DNA of 64,000 nucleotides from Sphingomonas jaspsi DSM 18422 (GTDB lineage: Bacteria; Pseudomonadota; Alphaproteobacteria; Sphingomonadales; Sphingomonadaceae). Under the pieces are notes generated by a model. That model searched no databases. It saw nothing but the letters and a program-made list of their open reading frames with translations, and was not told the DNA's origin. The position numbers were made by a program, and so were the translations under genes. Position 1 is the stretch's first letter, and each line of letters starts with the position of its first letter. Location: NCBI RefSeq assembly GCF_000585415.1, contig NZ_KK073876.1, forward strand, positions 2,229,810-2,293,809. Direction: 5' to 3'. Of this stretch, positions 44,888 to 55,812 are shown in pieces.

Positions 44888-46948
44888 TTAGCGGGTGAAC
44901 TTCTCGCCCTTGGCGGCCTTGTCGAGCAACAGCTGGCTGAAGCTGAAGTCGCTGCCCATGCGCGCTTCCTGCGCCTTCAGGCCGTCGACGATCTTCTGCA
45001 GCCCTTCGGTGTCGGCCCAGAACATCGGGCCGCCGCGGTAGACCGGCCAGCCATAGCCGTAGATCCAGACGACATCGATGTCGGACGCGCGCTGGGCCAT
45101 GCCCTCTTCGAGGATTTTCGCGCCCTCGTTGACCATGGTGTAGAGCGTGCGCTGGACGATTTCCTCGTCGCTGATCTCGCGGCGCTCGATCCCCTTCTTG
45201 GCCGAGAAGTCCTCGATGATCTGCTGTACGACCGGCGAGGGCGTCGGGCGACGCTTGTCGTCATAATCGTAGAAGCCAGCGCCCTTCTTCTGGCCCCAGC
45301 GGTCGATCGCGCAAAGCGCGTCGCGCAGCGTTTCGATGCGGGTCGGGTCGCGATGCCAGCCGATGTCGACACCGGCCAGATCGCCCATCTGGAACGGGCC
45401 CATCGGCATGCCGAAATCGACATGAACCTTGTCGATCTGCGCCGGGGTCGCGCCTTCCAGCAGCAGCTTTTCCGCCTCGCGGTGGCGCGGGATCAGCATG
45501 CGGTTGCCGATGAAGCCGTAGCAAACGCCCGCGACCACGGCGACCTTCTTGATCCGCTTGGCGAGCTGCATCGCGGTGACCAGCACGTCGTCGGCGGTCT
45601 TGGCGCCGCGGACGACTTCCAGCAGCTTCATCACGTTGGCGGGCGAGAAGAAGTGCAGGCCGACCACGTCCTGTGGGCGGCTGGTGACCGCTGCGATCTC
45701 GTCGATGTTGAGGTAGCTGGTGTTGGAGGCAAGGATCGCGCCCTGCTTCACCGTGGCGTCGAGCTTGGTGAAGATTTCCTTCTTCACATCCATATTTTCA
45801 TAGACCGCTTCGATGACGAGGTCGCAGTCCGCGAGCGCGCCGAAGTCGAGCGTGGGCGACAGCAGTCCCATCGCGCCTTCGACCTGCTCGGTCGTGAAGC
45901 GGCCCTTGGCAGCGCTCGCTTCGTAATTCTTGCGGATGACGCCGGTGCCGCGATCCAAGGCTTCCTGCGCCATTTCGACGATGGTCACGGGGATGCCGGC
46001 CGACAGGAAGTTCATGGCGATGCCGCCGCCCATCGTGCCCGCGCCGAGCACACCCACCTTGTTGATGGCGCGCGGCTTCACGTCGTCGGCGATGCCGTCG
46101 ATCTTCGACGCCTTGCGCTCGGCGAAGAAGAAATATTGCTGCGCCTTGGCCTGGATACCGCTCATCAGTTCCATGAACTTGGTGCGTTCGACGTTGACGC
46201 CCTCAGCGTACGGCAGCTTGGTAGCGGCCTCGATGCACTGGATGTTGGCTTCCGGGGCGTCGAAACCCTTGAACTTGCGCGCGTTGGCCTTGCGGAAATC
46301 GTCGAACACCGAAGGATCAACGCTGCTGACCTTGTCCTGCTTGGCTGACGAAATCGGCAGCGGGCGGATGTCCTTCACCTCTTCAGCAAAAGCGACGGCA
46401 TGCTGCAGCAGGTCGCCTTCGATGATGCGGTCGATAAGGCCCGCGGCCGACGCTTCCTTGGCGCTAATCATCTTGCCGGTGGTGGCCATTTCGAGCGCCA
46501 GCGGGACGCCCGCGACGCGCGGCAGGCGCTGCGTGCCGCCTGCGCCGGGGAGGATGCCGAGCTTCACTTCCGGAACGCCGAATTTCGCGGTCGGCACGGC
46601 GACGCGGTAGTGCGAGGCCAGCGCCACTTCGAGCCCGCCGCCGAGCGCGGTGCCGTGGATCGCCGAAACGACCGGCTTCGAGCAGCCTTCGATGATGTCG
46701 ACGACGGTCGGAAGCATCTGTTCAAACGCCTTGGGCGTGCCGAATTCGCTGACGTCGGCGCCGGCGAAGAAGGTCTGGCCGACGCAGGTGATTACCACCG
46801 CCTTGACCGCGTCATTGGCCTCCGCCTCCGCGATAGCGGCGACCAGGCCCTGGCGCACCGCCAGGCCGAGCGCGTTCACCGGCGGGTTGTTGCTGGTCAC
46901 GACCAGGATGTCGTGGTGAAGCTGGGTGGAGATGGGGCTGTCGGTCAT
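44888..46948 (-). CDS. Bifunctional enoyl-CoA hydratase / 3-hydroxyacyl-CoA dehydrogenase (FadB/FadJ-like)
   Basis: A 686-residue fusion enzyme for two steps of beta-oxidation. The N-terminal crotonase domain has [11 protein letters not shown] and the oxyanion/catalytic stretch [21 protein letters not shown]. The NAD-binding domain starts [20 protein letters not shown] near residue 297 and has the catalytic histidine in [13 protein letters not shown]. The start is ATG 46948 with GGAGAG five bases upstream; the extension to 47041 is rejected. It ends the run acyl-CoA dehydrogenase, SDR, SDR, FadB. Confidence 0.94.
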   Translation of the reverse strand: MTDSPISTQLHHDILVVTSNNPPVNALGLAVRQGLVAAIAEAEANDAVKAVVITCVGQTFFAGADVSEFGTPKAFEQMLPTVVDIIEGCSKPVVSAIHGTALGGGLEVALASHYRVAVPTAKFGVPEVKLGILPGAGGTQRLPRVAGVPLALEMATTGKMISAKEASAAGLIDRIIEGDLLQHAVAFAEEVKDIRPLPISSAKQDKVSSVDPSVFDDFRKANARKFKGFDAPEANIQCIEAATKLPYAEGVNVERTKFMELMSGIQAKAQQYFFFAERKASKIDGIADDVKPRAINKVGVLGAGTMGGGIAMNFLSAGIPVTIVEMAQEALDRGTGVIRKNYEASAAKGRFTTEQVEGAMGLLSPTLDFGALADCDLVIEAVYENMDVKKEIFTKLDATVKQGAILASNTSYLNIDEIAAVTSRPQDVVGLHFFSPANVMKLLEVVRGAKTADDVLVTAMQLAKRIKKVAVVAGVCYGFIGNRMLIPRHREAEKLLLEGATPAQIDKVHVDFGMPMGPFQMGDLAGVDIGWHRDPTRIETLRDALCAIDRWGQKKGAGFYDYDDKRRPTPSPVVQQIIEDFSAKKGIERREISDEEIVQRTLYTMVNEGAKILEEGMAQRASDIDVVWIYGYGWPVYRGGPMFWADTEGLQKIVDGLKAQEARMGSDFSFSQLLLDKAAKGEKFTR

Positions 46949-46964
46949 ATTACTCTCCGAAAAA

Positions 46965-47714
46965 TCAGATAGCCGTGCGGCCATAGGCTTGAAGGTTGAC
47001 GGGGTGCGTCGAGGACAGGCCGCCGTCGACGACCAACGCATGGCCGTTGACGTAGCTGGACTCGTCCGACGCGAGGAACAGGGCGGCGTTGGCGATTTCG
47101 ATCGGCTGTCCGCCGCGTTTCAAAGGATTGAGGTGGCCGAGCTTGTCCTCCTGCCCCTTGGCGCGGGCGCGGTCGTAGACGAATTCGGTCATGCCGGTTT
47201 CGATGAGGCCGGGGCAGATGGCGTTGACGCGGATGTTGCTGCCGGTGAGCTGCTGCGCGCCCAAGCGGACGAGGTTGATCACCGCCGCCTTGGACGCGGT
47301 GTAGGCCGGGCCGCCCGCGCCGCTGCGCAGGCCGGCGACGCTGGCGGTGGCGATGATCGAGCCGCCACCACGCGGTTTGATGGCGGGGGCAGCGTGCTTG
47401 ATGGCGAGGCCGACGCTGGTGACGTTGACACGCAGGATTTCCGCCCAGTCTTCCTCGGTCTGCTCGAAGATAGAAGCGAGGCCGCCGCTGATCCCGGCAT
47501 TGGCGTAAAAGATATCGAGGCCGCCGTGCTGCGCCACCGTGTCGGCGACCAGCTGTTCGATGTCGGCCTCGCGCGCGGCGTCGCAGGTGACGTCGGCGCC
47601 CTTCAGGTCCGCGCCCACCACAGCCGCGCCTTCGCGGCGGAACAGGTCGACGGTGGCCTTGCCGATGCCGCTACCGGCGCCGGTGACGATGGCGATCTTG
47701 CCCGCCAACCTCAC
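46965..47714 (-). CDS. SDR-family oxidoreductase (first)
   Basis: A 249-residue classical short-chain dehydrogenase. The nucleotide-binding motif [14 protein letters not shown] in FYANAGISG, and the catalytic Y-x-x-x-K in AYTASKAAV are in place. GTG 47714 overlaps the preceding SDR stop in GTGA; a longer frame to 47930 is a shadow. It is likely a 3-hydroxyacyl or related dehydrogenase acting in the acyl-CoA pathway, but its substrate is unknown. Confidence 0.9.
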   Translation of the reverse strand: MRLAGKIAIVTGAGSGIGKATVDLFRREGAAVVGADLKGADVTCDAAREADIEQLVADTVAQHGGLDIFYANAGISGGLASIFEQTEEDWAEILRVNVTSVGLAIKHAAPAIKPRGGGSIIATASVAGLRSGAGGPAYTASKAAVINLVRLGAQQLTGSNIRVNAICPGLIETGMTEFVYDRARAKGQEDKLGHLNPLKRGGQPIEIANAALFLASDESSYVNGHALVVDGGLSSTHPVNLQAYGRTAI

Positions 47715-48487
47715 AGGCCGACCCCGATGGTGCTGCCGCCGTCGACGATCATCGCCTGGCCGGTCATGAAGGTCGACGCATCGCTGGCGAGGTAGACCGC
47801 CGCGCCGGCGATCTCGCGCGGTTCGCCGATGCGGCGAAGCGGGGTGCCGCGCGTGACCATCTTCAGCGTGTCGGGATTTTCCCATAGCGCGCGGGCGAAG
47901 TCGGTCTTCACCAGCCCCGGCGCGATGCAATTCACGCGCACGCCCTTCGGCCCGAATTCAGCGGCGAGGTTGCGCGCCAGCTGAAAGTCGGCGGCCTTGG
48001 AGATGTTGTACGCGCCGATCACGGTCGAACTGGTCAGCCCGCCGATCGACGACACGATGACGATCGAGCCCTTCTCGCGCTCCAGCATTTCCGGCGCGAC
48101 CATCGAAATCAGCCAGTGATTGGCGATGACGTTGTTTTCCAGGATCTTGCGGAACTGGTCGTCCTCGATCCCCGCCATCGGGCCATAATAGGGGTTGGAC
48201 GCGGCGTTGCAGACGAGGATGTCGATGCGCCCCAGTTGACGGCGGGTTTCGTCGACGAGATGCTGTAGCGCTTCCTTGGCCGAGATGTTGGCGGCGATGG
48301 CGACGGCGGTGCCTTCGCCATGCTTCGCGTTGATCTCTGCCGCCGTTTCGTCGCAGGCGTCCTGCTTGCGGCTGGATATAACCACCTTCGCGCCCTGTTC
48401 GGCCATCGCCTCGGCGATCGCCTTGCCGATCCCGCGCGAGGAGCCGGTGATGATGGCGACGCGGCCGGTGAGGTCGAACAGGCTCAT
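47711..48487 (-). CDS. SDR-family oxidoreductase (second)
   Basis: A 258-residue classical [14 protein letters not shown], the N in [11 protein letters not shown], and catalytic Y-x-x-x-K in AYNISKAAD are present. The start [13 protein letters not shown] overlaps the acyl-CoA dehydrogenase stop (ATGA). The phrase [10 protein letters not shown] is typical of the DHRS4/YjgI-like subgroup in acyl-CoA gene clusters. Substrate unknown. Confidence 0.9.
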   Translation of the reverse strand: MSLFDLTGRVAIITGSSRGIGKAIAEAMAEQGAKVVISSRKQDACDETAAEINAKHGEGTAVAIAANISAKEALQHLVDETRRQLGRIDILVCNAASNPYYGPMAGIEDDQFRKILENNVIANHWLISMVAPEMLEREKGSIVIVSSIGGLTSSTVIGAYNISKAADFQLARNLAAEFGPKGVRVNCIAPGLVKTDFARALWENPDTLKMVTRGTPLRRIGEPREIAGAAVYLASDASTFMTGQAMIVDGGSTIGVGL

Positions 48488-49731
48488 GCCAGCGCCTCGG
48501 CGTGCTTGGCATATTCGATCAGCGCGATGGCGCGGTTATGCACTTCGTCCGGGCCATCGGCGAAACGCAGGGTTCGGATGCCGGCCCAGCTCGCCGCCAG
48601 CGGCGTGTCCTGCGAAACGCCCGCGCCGCCGAACGACTGGATCGCGTCGTCGATCACCTGCAGCGCCATGCGCGGCGCCTTGACCTTGATCATCGCGATC
48701 TCGGCCTTGGCCGCCTTGTTGCCGACCTTGTCCATCATGTCGGCGGCCTTGAGGCACAGCAGCCGCGTGCAATCGATTTCGATCCGCGCTTCGGCGACGC
48801 GCTGTTCCCACACGCTATGGTCGGCGATGCGCTTGCCGAAGGCGACGCGCGATTGCAGGCGCTTGACCATCAGTTCCAGCGCTTCCTCCGCCGCGCCGAT
48901 GGTGCGCATGCAATGGTGGATGCGGCCCGGACCCAGGCGGCCCTGCGCGATTTCGAACCCGCGGCCTTCGCCGAGCAACATGTTCGAGACCGGGATACGG
49001 ACGTCCTTCAATTCGATTTCCATGTGACCGTGCGGCGCGTCGTCGTAGCCATAGACGCTGAGGAAGCGCTTGATGGTGATGCCCTTGGCGTCCATCGGCA
49101 TCAACACCATCGATTGCTGCTGGTGCTTGCGCGCTTCGGTATCGGTCTTGCCCATCAGGATGGCGACCTTGCAGCGCGGATCGCCCGCGCCCGACGACCA
49201 CCATTTGCGCCCGTTGATGACATAGTCGTCGCCGTCGCGGTCGATGCGGCATTCGATGTTGGTCGCGTCCGAGCTGGCCACGCCCGGCTCGGTCATCAGG
49301 AAGGCCGAGCGGATCTCACCGCGCATCAGCGGCGCGAGCCACTGGTCCTTTTGCTCGCGGGTGCCATAGCGATGCAGCACTTCCATATTGCCGGTGTCGG
49401 GCGCGGAGCAGTTGAAGACCTCCGCCGACCACAGGATGCGGCCCATTTCCTCGGCGCACAGCGCATATTCGAGATTGGTGAGCTGCTCGCCCTCGAACGG
49501 AAAGCTTTCGTCTACATGCTGGAGTGCGCCGCCGGGCGGCATGAACAGGTTCCACAGGCCGGCCTTCTTGGCGACCGGCTTCAAATCCTCGATCAGCGAA
49601 ATCGGCTGCCAGCGGTCGCCCTCGTCGATCTGCTTTTTATAGTCCGCGACTCGCGGGCGGACATGCTCGTCGATGAAGGCCTTCACGCGGCTTTTGAAAA
49701 AAGCCTGCCGTTCCGTAAGGTCAAAGTCCAA
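48484..49731 (-). CDS. Acyl-CoA dehydrogenase (ACAD10/11-like)
   Basis: A 415-residue FAD flavoenzyme that introduces the alpha-beta double bond of acyl-Co[20 protein letters not shown] is the FAD/substrate-binding stretch, and [20 protein letters not shown] and [15 protein letters not shown] are diagnostic. The last part, [18 protein letters not shown], is the family C-terminus. It heads the minus-strand operon with two SDRs and the FadB-like enzyme. Confidence 0.92.
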   Translation of the reverse strand: MDFDLTERQAFFKSRVKAFIDEHVRPRVADYKKQIDEGDRWQPISLIEDLKPVAKKAGLWNLFMPPGGALQHVDESFPFEGEQLTNLEYALCAEEMGRILWSAEVFNCSAPDTGNMEVLHRYGTREQKDQWLAPLMRGEIRSAFLMTEPGVASSDATNIECRIDRDGDDYVINGRKWWSSGAGDPRCKVAILMGKTDTEARKHQQQSMVLMPMDAKGITIKRFLSVYGYDDAPHGHMEIELKDVRIPVSNMLLGEGRGFEIAQGRLGPGRIHHCMRTIGAAEEALELMVKRLQSRVAFGKRIADHSVWEQRVAEARIEIDCTRLLCLKAADMMDKVGNKAAKAEIAMIKVKAPRMALQVIDDAIQSFGGAGVSQDTPLAASWAGIRTLRFADGPDEVHNRAIALIEYAKHAEALA

Positions 49732-49848
49732 CCATCCACTCCCTGTTTGCGGCTGCGATCGGTCTCGCTTGAAAACCGGCTAGGACGGCGGCGCGCGAAG
49801 GGCAAGGGCAAGGCGGGTGGAACGGGTTTGGCAAACGACGGTTGAAGG

Positions 49849-50430
49849 ATGATGCGCCGCCAAATCCCGATCCTCGCCGCCTTCCTGATGACCAGCGCCT
49901 GCCAGGTAAACCAGCAGGCCAACGACAATATGGTGGTCGAAGACACGGAGGGCGGCAACGCGCTGCCCGCAAACGACGCCATGGCGTCAGCCAATTTCGT
50001 CGACCCCAACGTCCCTCCCCCACCGCACATGGACCCGGATGCCCCGCCCCCCGCCGCCGAGAATACGGCTCAGGGTGCGGTGCGGAGAGCGTTGGAATAT
50101 TGCGACGCGCTGGCCACCCGGCGCTTCGGCGATGCGTATCGGCTGTGGAGCGATAACGGACGGGCGAGCGGGCTGACCGAGGCCGAATTCACCGCCAAGT
50201 CCGCCGATGTGAAGGTCAGTGACTGTCAGTTCGGCGAGACCGGACCCATGGAAGGCGCGGCTGGGTCGATCTACATCGAAGTCCCGACCACCATTCGCGG
50301 TACGACCAAGGCCGGCCGGCCGCTCCGCATCGAAGGGCCGATCATCCTGCGCCGCGTCAACGACGTGGATGGGTCGACGGCCGAGCAACGGCGATGGCAT
50401 ATCGCCCGGGCCGAATTCCCCAACCTGTAA
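49849..50430 (+). CDS. Predicted lipoprotein, unknown function
   Basis: A 193-residue protein with the signal ILAAFLMTSAC ending in a lipobox cysteine at about residue 18. A low-complexity Asn/Ala/Asp/Pro stretch follows (VPPPPHMDPDAPPPAAEN). A globular C-terminal domain from about residue 75 reads ALEYCDALATRRFGDAYRLW. I do not recognise the family. It is divergent from the acyl-CoA operon. Confidence 0.7.
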   Translation: MMRRQIPILAAFLMTSACQVNQQANDNMVVEDTEGGNALPANDAMASANFVDPNVPPPPHMDPDAPPPAAENTAQGAVRRALEYCDALATRRFGDAYRLWSDNGRASGLTEAEFTAKSADVKVSDCQFGETGPMEGAAGSIYIEVPTTIRGTTKAGRPLRIEGPIILRRVNDVDGSTAEQRRWHIARAEFPNL

Positions 50431-50515
50431 GGACGCTAGGGAAAGCCGCGCTTTTCCAGTTGCCATTGACGACCTTTCCCGACGGGCCAACATTGGCGCC
50501 TGAGGAGAGGATTCG

Positions 50516-51676
50516 ATGAGCGATCTTGAGGCATTCCGCGCCAACACCCGCGCCTGGCTGGACGCCAACTGCCCGCCCGAAATGCGCGAGCCGATGAAGG
50601 GCGAAAAGGACATTTGCTGGGGCGGCCGTCACTTCACCTTCCAGAACGAAGCGCAGAAGCGCTGGATGGAGGTGATGGCGGAGCGCGGCTGGACCGTCCC
50701 CGACTGGCCGAAGAAATATGGCGGCGGCGGACTTTCGCCGGCGGAATCGAAGATCCTCAAAGAAGAGATGGCGTCGCTCGGCTGTCGCCCGCCGCTGACC
50801 AGCTTCGGCATCTCGATGCTCGGCCCGGCGCTGCTGAAGTACGGCAACGAAGCGCAGAAGAAGAAGTATCTCACCGAGATCGCGCGCGGTGAGATCCGCT
50901 GGTGCCAGGGCTATTCGGAACCCGGCGCGGGCAGCGACCTTGCCGGCCTTGCGACCAAGGCGGAAGACAAGGGCGACCATTACCTCGTCAACGGCCAGAA
51001 GGTGTGGACCAGCTATGCCGACCAGGCCGACTGGATCTTCTGCCTCGTCCGCACCTCGACCGAGTCCAAGCATGGCGGCATCAGTTTCCTGCTTTTCGAC
51101 ATGGAAAGCGAAGGGGTTTCGACCAAGCCGATCCTGCTGATCAGCGGCTACAGCCCCTTCTGCGAGACCTTCTTCGACGATGTGAAGGTGCCCAAGGACC
51201 AGTTGGTCCATGAAGAAAACAAGGGCTGGGACGTCGCCAAATATCTCCTCGGCCACGAACGCGAGATGATCAGCGAAATGGGCCTTGGCGGCGGCGCGGG
51301 CAGTTCGACGCTGGGCACCGCGCTTGGCGGGGTCGACGACCCCTATCTCAAGGCCGAGATCGCCGCGTTCGATGTCGATGCCCTGGCCTTCGCGGCGATG
51401 AGCGAGCGCTTCATCGACCAGCTGAAGGCGGGCGAGGCGCACCCCGCCCTCCCTTCGATGATGAAATATGCCGGGACCGAGCTGAACAAGAAGCGGCACG
51501 AGCTGGTGATGGCCGGCGGCGGGTCGAACGCGCTGGAGTGGGACAGCGAACGCTCGCGCGGCGGCAAGGCGGCGCGCGACTGGCTGCGCACCAAGGCCAA
51601 TTCGATTGAGGGCGGGACGAGCGAAGTCCAGCTCGGCATCGTCGCCAAGCACATCCTTCGCCTGCCGGGAGCGTAA
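50516..51676 (+). CDS. Acyl-CoA dehydrogenase (FadE-type, subunit 1 of a pair)
   Basis: A 386-residue flavoenzyme. WCQGYSEPGAGSDLAGLATK is the FAD/acyl-binding stretch and RTKANSIEGGTSEVQLGIVA the C-terminal FAD region. The start ATG 50516 has GGAGAGG just upstream. It is followed after three bases by a second, divergent acyl-CoA dehydrogenase. Such tandem pairs form alpha2-beta2 heterotetramers in actinobacterial and proteobacterial steroid/CoA-thioester pathways. Substrate not determined. Confidence 0.92.
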   Translation: MSDLEAFRANTRAWLDANCPPEMREPMKGEKDICWGGRHFTFQNEAQKRWMEVMAERGWTVPDWPKKYGGGGLSPAESKILKEEMASLGCRPPLTSFGISMLGPALLKYGNEAQKKKYLTEIARGEIRWCQGYSEPGAGSDLAGLATKAEDKGDHYLVNGQKVWTSYADQADWIFCLVRTSTESKHGGISFLLFDMESEGVSTKPILLISGYSPFCETFFDDVKVPKDQLVHEENKGWDVAKYLLGHEREMISEMGLGGGAGSSTLGTALGGVDDPYLKAEIAAFDVDALAFAAMSERFIDQLKAGEAHPALPSMMKYAGTELNKKRHELVMAGGGSNALEWDSERSRGGKAARDWLRTKANSIEGGTSEVQLGIVAKHILRLPGA

Positions 51677-51679
51677 GAT

Positions 51680-52810
51680 ATGATGACCCTGACCGACGAC
51701 CAGCGGATGCTGGCCGATACCGTCGCCCCCTTCATGGCCGACGAAGGCGCGATTTCAAAGCAGCTGCGCCACTGGCGCGACATCGGCTGCAAGGACGGCT
51801 TTGGTCATGGGCTGTGGAAGCAGCTGGCCGAACTCGGCCTGACCGGGATCATCGTTCCGGAAGCGCAAGGCGGCGCGGGGCTGGGCCAGGTCGAGGCCAA
51901 CCTCGTGCTCGAAGAGATTGGCAGGAACCTCACCCCCTCGCCGTTTTTGACGACCGCGGTTGCAGCGGTGCGGGCGCTCGAAGGCTCGGCGCAGGCCGAC
52001 CGCTGGTTCCCGGGCATCGTCGCGGGCGACACGGTCGCGGCGCTGGCGATCGACGAAGGTCCGCACCATGCCCCGGCGGCGGTGGCGCTGGAAGCCAAGC
52101 GGTCGGGCAACGGCTTTTCGCTCAGCGGTGCCAAGCAGTTCGTCGTCCATGGCGCCAGCGCCGACGTCATCCTGGTTGCCGCCCGCACGGCCGGGTCGGC
52201 CGGTGAGACCGACGGGATCACGCTGTTCGCCGTTCCGAAGGACGCGGCGGGCATGACGGTAGAGAATGTTGCGTTGACCGACGCGAGCAAGGCCGCGCGC
52301 CTGACATTCGACGGCTGTGCGGTCGATGCCGACGCGGTCGTGGGCGAGGTCGATGGCGGCTGGGCGCCGCTGTCGCGCGCGCTCAATGCCGGGCGCGCAG
52401 GCGCGGCGGCGGAGTTGGTCGGCGTCGCGGCGGGATCGGCCGAGATGACCTTCGACTATTTGAAGCAGCGCAAGCAGTTCGGCCGGCTGATCGGCGAGTT
52501 CCAAGCGCTGCAGCACCGCGCCGCGCACCTGTATGGCGAAATCGAGATCGCCCGGGCGGCGGCGCTGAAGGCGGCGCAGCTGCTCGACGCAGGCGACACC
52601 AAGGCCGAGTTAATGGTCGCGGTGGCCAAGGCCAAGGCGGGCAAGGTCGCGCGCCTGTCGGTGCAGGAAGGCGTGCAGATGCACGGCGGCATCGGCATGA
52701 CCGACGAACATGACATCGGCTTCTACATGAAGCGGCAGGCGGTGCTGGACGAACTGTTCGGCAGCCCGCGCTTCCATTCCGCCGAGGTGGCGAGGCTCAG
52801 CGGCTATTAA
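51680..52810 (+). CDS. Acyl-CoA dehydrogenase (subunit 2 of a pair)
   Basis: A 376-residue partner of the preceding dehydrogenase. GLTGIIVPEAQGGAGLGQVE and QMHGGIGMTDEHDIGFYMKR are typical family stretches. The FAD-binding core is weaker than in its neighbour: no EPGAGSDL equivalent is seen. That fits a heteromeric partner with complementary active-site residues. The stop TAA overlaps the PaaI stop in TTAA. Confidence 0.88.
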   Translation: MMTLTDDQRMLADTVAPFMADEGAISKQLRHWRDIGCKDGFGHGLWKQLAELGLTGIIVPEAQGGAGLGQVEANLVLEEIGRNLTPSPFLTTAVAAVRALEGSAQADRWFPGIVAGDTVAALAIDEGPHHAPAAVALEAKRSGNGFSLSGAKQFVVHGASADVILVAARTAGSAGETDGITLFAVPKDAAGMTVENVALTDASKAARLTFDGCAVDADAVVGEVDGGWAPLSRALNAGRAGAAAELVGVAAGSAEMTFDYLKQRKQFGRLIGEFQALQHRAAHLYGEIEIARAAALKAAQLLDAGDTKAELMVAVAKAKAGKVARLSVQEGVQMHGGIGMTDEHDIGFYMKRQAVLDELFGSPRFHSAEVARLSGY

Positions 52811-53187
52811 GGCCGTTCGAGCAGGAAATTGATGCGCGCGGCGGCGATCGGCTTGGCGCGGTCGCGCTGCCAGGCGACGGCCTCGACATTGGCGATGCGG
52901 TTGCCCAGCCGTTCGACAATCGCTTCGGCATAAGTGTCGGTCGGGGTCCCGCCGCGCATATAGTCGACGGTGACGGTCGTCGGTTTCTTGACCACCGCCG
53001 GGTCGCCGATCGCCCGTTCGAGCGAACTGAAGGCGGCGAATTCCAGCAAGCCCGCGATCGCGCCGCCGTGGAGGAAGCCGGGACGGCCGACCACATCGTC
53101 GTGAAACGGCATCAGGTAGCGAACGGAATTGCCCAGGTCTTCGATCCGGAGGTCGAGCAGGCGGGCATAGGGCGGAAGGTCAGTCAC
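52807..53187 (-). CDS. PaaI/hotdog-fold thioesterase
   Basis: A 126-residue single hotdog domain. HDDVVGRPGFLHGGAIAGLLEFAAF (blocks GRPGFLHGGAIAGLLEFAAF) is the characteristic HGG catalytic helix, and VTVDYMRGGTPTDTYAEA the strand region. It probably hydrolyses an acyl-CoA of the neighbouring pathway or proof-reads unwanted thioesters. Confidence 0.9.
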   Translation of the reverse strand: MTDLPPYARLLDLRIEDLGNSVRYLMPFHDDVVGRPGFLHGGAIAGLLEFAAFSSLERAIGDPAVVKKPTTVTVDYMRGGTPTDTYAEAIVERLGNRIANVEAVAWQRDRAKPIAAARINFLLERP

Positions 53188-53218
53188 GCCACCGCCCTAG
53201 CGGACGATGGGCGGCGCG

Positions 53219-53368
53219 TCAGCCCTTGGTCTTGTAGCCGCAGATGATGCCGAGGACGAAGGACGTGAACAGGGCAAGCGACACCCGGCCGTTCGGGTCC
53301 GACCAGTGGAAATAGTCCGCCCCCCATCCGAACAGGGCGACAAACATCATTGCGGCCAGTGCGACCAT
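53219..53368 (-). CDS. 49-residue two-helix membrane protein
   Basis: MVALAAMMFVALFGWGADYF and SLALFTSFVLGIICGYKTKG form two hydrophobic helices with a polar WSDPNGR turn. Starting at ATG 53368 with a G-rich tract upstream (GTGGGGG). A longer frame to 53458 adds non-hydrophobic residues. Family not recognised, but the two-helix layout is convincing. Confidence 0.55.
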   Translation of the reverse strand: MVALAAMMFVALFGWGADYFHWSDPNGRVSLALFTSFVLGIICGYKTKG

Positions 53369-53505
53369 CGAAACCCCCACTCCGGCCGAACGAGATTCGA
53401 CCGGGACGCATGCTGGCAGCCGATGGTAAATAAAGCGTGAAGCTTGCCCGCCGGGCAATTGGTCGCCATAGGGGCGCCAAACCTGCCCCAGCGAAAGGCC
53501 GACCC

Positions 53506-53739
53506 ATGAAAGCGCGTGTGTTCGTGACCCTCAAGAACGGCGTCCTCGACCCGCAGGGAAAGGCGATCCATCACGCGCTGGAAGGCCTTGGATTCGGCGG
53601 CGTGAATGACGTCCGCGCAGGCAAGCTGATCGAGCTCGACCTCGCCGACGGAACCAGCGACAGCGACATCGAAGAAATGTGCCGCAAGCTGCTGGCCAAC
53701 ACGGTCATCGAAAATTTCAAGATCGAACGGGCCGCCTGA
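53506..53739 (+). CDS. purS: Phosphoribosylformylglycinamidine synthase subunit PurS
   Basis: A 77-residue PurS that bridges PurL and PurQ in the fourth purine synthesis step. [20 protein letters not shown] and [20 protein letters not shown] are typical. ATG 53506 has AAGG nine bases upstream; an extension to 53437 is rejected. The stop overlaps purQ in TGATG. Confidence 0.95.
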   Translation: MKARVFVTLKNGVLDPQGKAIHHALEGLGFGGVNDVRAGKLIELDLADGTSDSDIEEMCRKLLANTVIENFKIERAA

Positions 53740-54404
53740 TGCAGGCCGCGGTCATCGTCTTCCCCGGTTCCAACTGCGACCGCGACCTTGCCGTCGCCAT
53801 CCGAGACGTAACCGGCAAGGCGCCGGCAATGGTCTGGCATCGCGAGAGCGAGCTTCCCGCGGGCACCGACCTCATCGCTATTCCCGGCGGATTTTCCTAC
53901 GGCGACTATCTTCGGTCTGGCGCGATGGCCGCGCGATCGCCGATCATGAAGGCGGTGGTCGAAGCGGCCGGCAAGGGCGTTCCCGTGCTGGGCATCTGCA
54001 ACGGCTTCCAGGTGCTGACCGAAACCGGCCTGCTGCCCGGCGCGCTGATGCGCAATGCGGGGCTGCATTTCGTCTGCCGCACGGTCGGCCTGAAGGTCGA
54101 AAACAGCCAGTCGATTTTCACCGCGCGCTACCAATCGGGCGAACAGATCGGCATCCCGGTCGCGCACCACGACGGCAATTTCCAGGCCGACGCCGAAACG
54201 CTTGACCGGCTGGAAGGCGACGGCCGGGTCGCGTTCCGCTACACCGAACAGGTCAACGGATCGGCCCGCGACATTGCCGGCGTGCTCAATGCACAGGGCA
54301 ATGTGCTGGGCATGATGCCGCACCCCGAACGGGTGATCGAAAATGCGCACGGATCGACTGACGGCCGCCGCCTGTTCGAAGGTTTGCTCGAAGCCGTCGC
54401 CTAA
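53739..54404 (+). CDS. purQ: Phosphoribosylformylglycinamidine synthase subunit PurQ
   Basis: A 221-residue class I glutamine amidotransferase. The nucleophile cysteine is in [12 protein letters not shown] near residue 87, and the catalytic His-Glu pair is in [10 protein letters not shown] near 195. [14 protein letters not shown] and [13 protein letters not shown] are diagnostic of PurQ. The start overlaps the purS stop. PurL is not in the window. Confidence 0.97.
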   Translation: MQAAVIVFPGSNCDRDLAVAIRDVTGKAPAMVWHRESELPAGTDLIAIPGGFSYGDYLRSGAMAARSPIMKAVVEAAGKGVPVLGICNGFQVLTETGLLPGALMRNAGLHFVCRTVGLKVENSQSIFTARYQSGEQIGIPVAHHDGNFQADAETLDRLEGDGRVAFRYTEQVNGSARDIAGVLNAQGNVLGMMPHPERVIENAHGSTDGRRLFEGLLEAVA

Positions 54405-55612
54405 CGGGCGGTCCGTGCCGGGCGGTCGCTCGACAGGCGAAGCAGCGTGCCATTGTGATCTTCGACGATCAGGACCGATCCATCGGCCAGCTCCAGCAAT
54501 GCCACCGGCGCCCCCTGGGGACGTAGGCCGGTCACTGCCTTCCAGCCGCTGACGATGTCGCGCAGGGCGCCGATCGGACGGCCGCTGCGATCGATCGGCA
54601 GGCTGACCAGTCGATGCCCCGCGGCGCGATATCCATGGAAGGCGATCAGCAATTTGCCCTTCAGGCCGCGTAGCCGCTCGCCGCGATAGACCAGCATCGA
54701 AAGCGGCGCGGCATGGGGCGGAAGCAGCATCGCGGGCGCATCGAACCGCTTGCAGTCCGCCTTCGGGAATTCGGGGCTGGGCCGGCCTAGGTCAAAGCAA
54801 TAAGGCCAGTCGAACCGGCTGCCGCGATGCACGCGGAGCAGGACGTCGTGGGGAAAGCGCGCGTCCGCCAGCTTCGGGTCCGCCTGGTCGATCGCGTCGC
54901 GCCCGTTGCTCGCCGCCAGGATCGTGCCGTAGGGGGCCTCGGCCAGCGCGAGCGTATTCCGCATGCCGGTCGCGAAGACGGCGGCGCTTGGGGCATCGAC
55001 CGGCAGGGGCTGGCCTTTGGCAATGTACAGATGGCTCGCGCGTGGCGGCCGCCCAGACAACTCGGCGCAGGGCCTGTCGGGAGGCGGACGCGCGCCGCCC
55101 CTGCCCTCGCAATTGTCGCTGGCCGAGCCGATGCTGACCAGCAGGCCGCCCTTCCGGTCGAGGAGCAGGCCCGGGAGGTTGTGGCGGCCGTCGCTGGGAA
55201 TGCCGGTCATCAGCGTTACCATGGCGGCCGCGGGATCTGCGGCCTTGGGATCGATCCGCACCACCTTTCCCGCCAATGCCACGATCAGCCTGCCCCGCGC
55301 GTCGGCGACGATTGCGCCCGGCCGGTCCAGCCGGTCGATCACCACGCTGGCGACCCGCTCGCCGGGACTAAGCCGCAGCAGCCGACCATGGCCCGGCTCC
55401 CACGACCCCAGATCGGTGATGAAGAGGTCCTCCCCTACCGCGGCGACGCCGCGCGGAAAGCCCAGGCCAGCGGCGACCAGTCCGACGCAGCTACCCTTCG
55501 ACGTCAGCAGTGAAACCCTGGGATAGCCGTCGCACCGGCCGTCGGCGGCATATGGCGCCTCTGACGACAAAAGCGCGGCGAGCAGGAGCAGCAGGACTGG
55601 ACGCAACATCAT
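54401..55612 (-). CDS. Exported beta-propeller, sorbosone/PQQ-glucose dehydrogenase-like
   Basis: A 403-residue exported protein. The signal [21 protein letters not shown] is cleaved near residue 22. Six or so repeats of propeller strands follow, for example [19 protein letters not shown] and [20 protein letters not shown]. The latter resembles the catalytic region of soluble PQQ-dependent sugar dehydrogenases (DWP, YC). Sugar oxidation is possible, but cofactor and substrate are not proven. The start used is ATG 55612. It ends overlapping purQ (CTAA). Confidence 0.8.
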   Translation of the reverse strand: MMLRPVLLLLLAALLSSEAPYAADGRCDGYPRVSLLTSKGSCVGLVAAGLGFPRGVAAVGEDLFITDLGSWEPGHGRLLRLSPGERVASVVIDRLDRPGAIVADARGRLIVALAGKVVRIDPKAADPAAAMVTLMTGIPSDGRHNLPGLLLDRKGGLLVSIGSASDNCEGRGGARPPPDRPCAELSGRPPRASHLYIAKGQPLPVDAPSAAVFATGMRNTLALAEAPYGTILAASNGRDAIDQADPKLADARFPHDVLLRVHRGSRFDWPYCFDLGRPSPEFPKADCKRFDAPAMLLPPHAAPLSMLVYRGERLRGLKGKLLIAFHGYRAAGHRLVSLPIDRSGRPIGALRDIVSGWKAVTGLRPQGAPVALLELADGSVLIVEDHNGTLLRLSSDRPARTAR

Positions 55613-55735
55613 CGGAAACCCCCTGCCCCGCAACTACGCCGGACGCGATGGTCCGGGCAACGGCCTTCGCGCCCTTTCCCGGCCAGCGGTTCAGCCTTGC
55701 GGCAACCAATGACGATCAATAGGGCAGGCCTGTGC

Positions 55736-55812
55736 GCGCCCGTAGCTCAGCTGGATAGAGCACGTGCCTTCTAAGCATGAGGCCGCAGGTTCGAATCCTG
55801 CCGGGCGCGCCA
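55736..55812 (+). tRNA. tRNA-Arg (anticodon TCT)
   Basis: A 77-base cloverleaf with acceptor GCGCCCG / CGGGCGC, D-stem GCTC / GAGC, anticodon stem CGTGC / GCATG around CTTCTAA, and T-arm GCAGG-TTCGAAT-CCTGC. CCA is encoded. The anticodon TCT reads AGA (Arg). Its 3' end directly abuts a truncated gene. Confidence 0.96.

Noticed and set aside
49819..49843. GGAAC-N16-GGTT as a second EcfG-type promoter before the lipoprotein gene
   Set aside because: One mismatch, and the -10 would be only about six bases before the start codon, so it is weak.
55716..55812. Open frame continuing from the truncated gene through the tRNA
   Set aside because: The bases form a complete tRNA-Arg; the apparent peptide there is an artefact of read-through.
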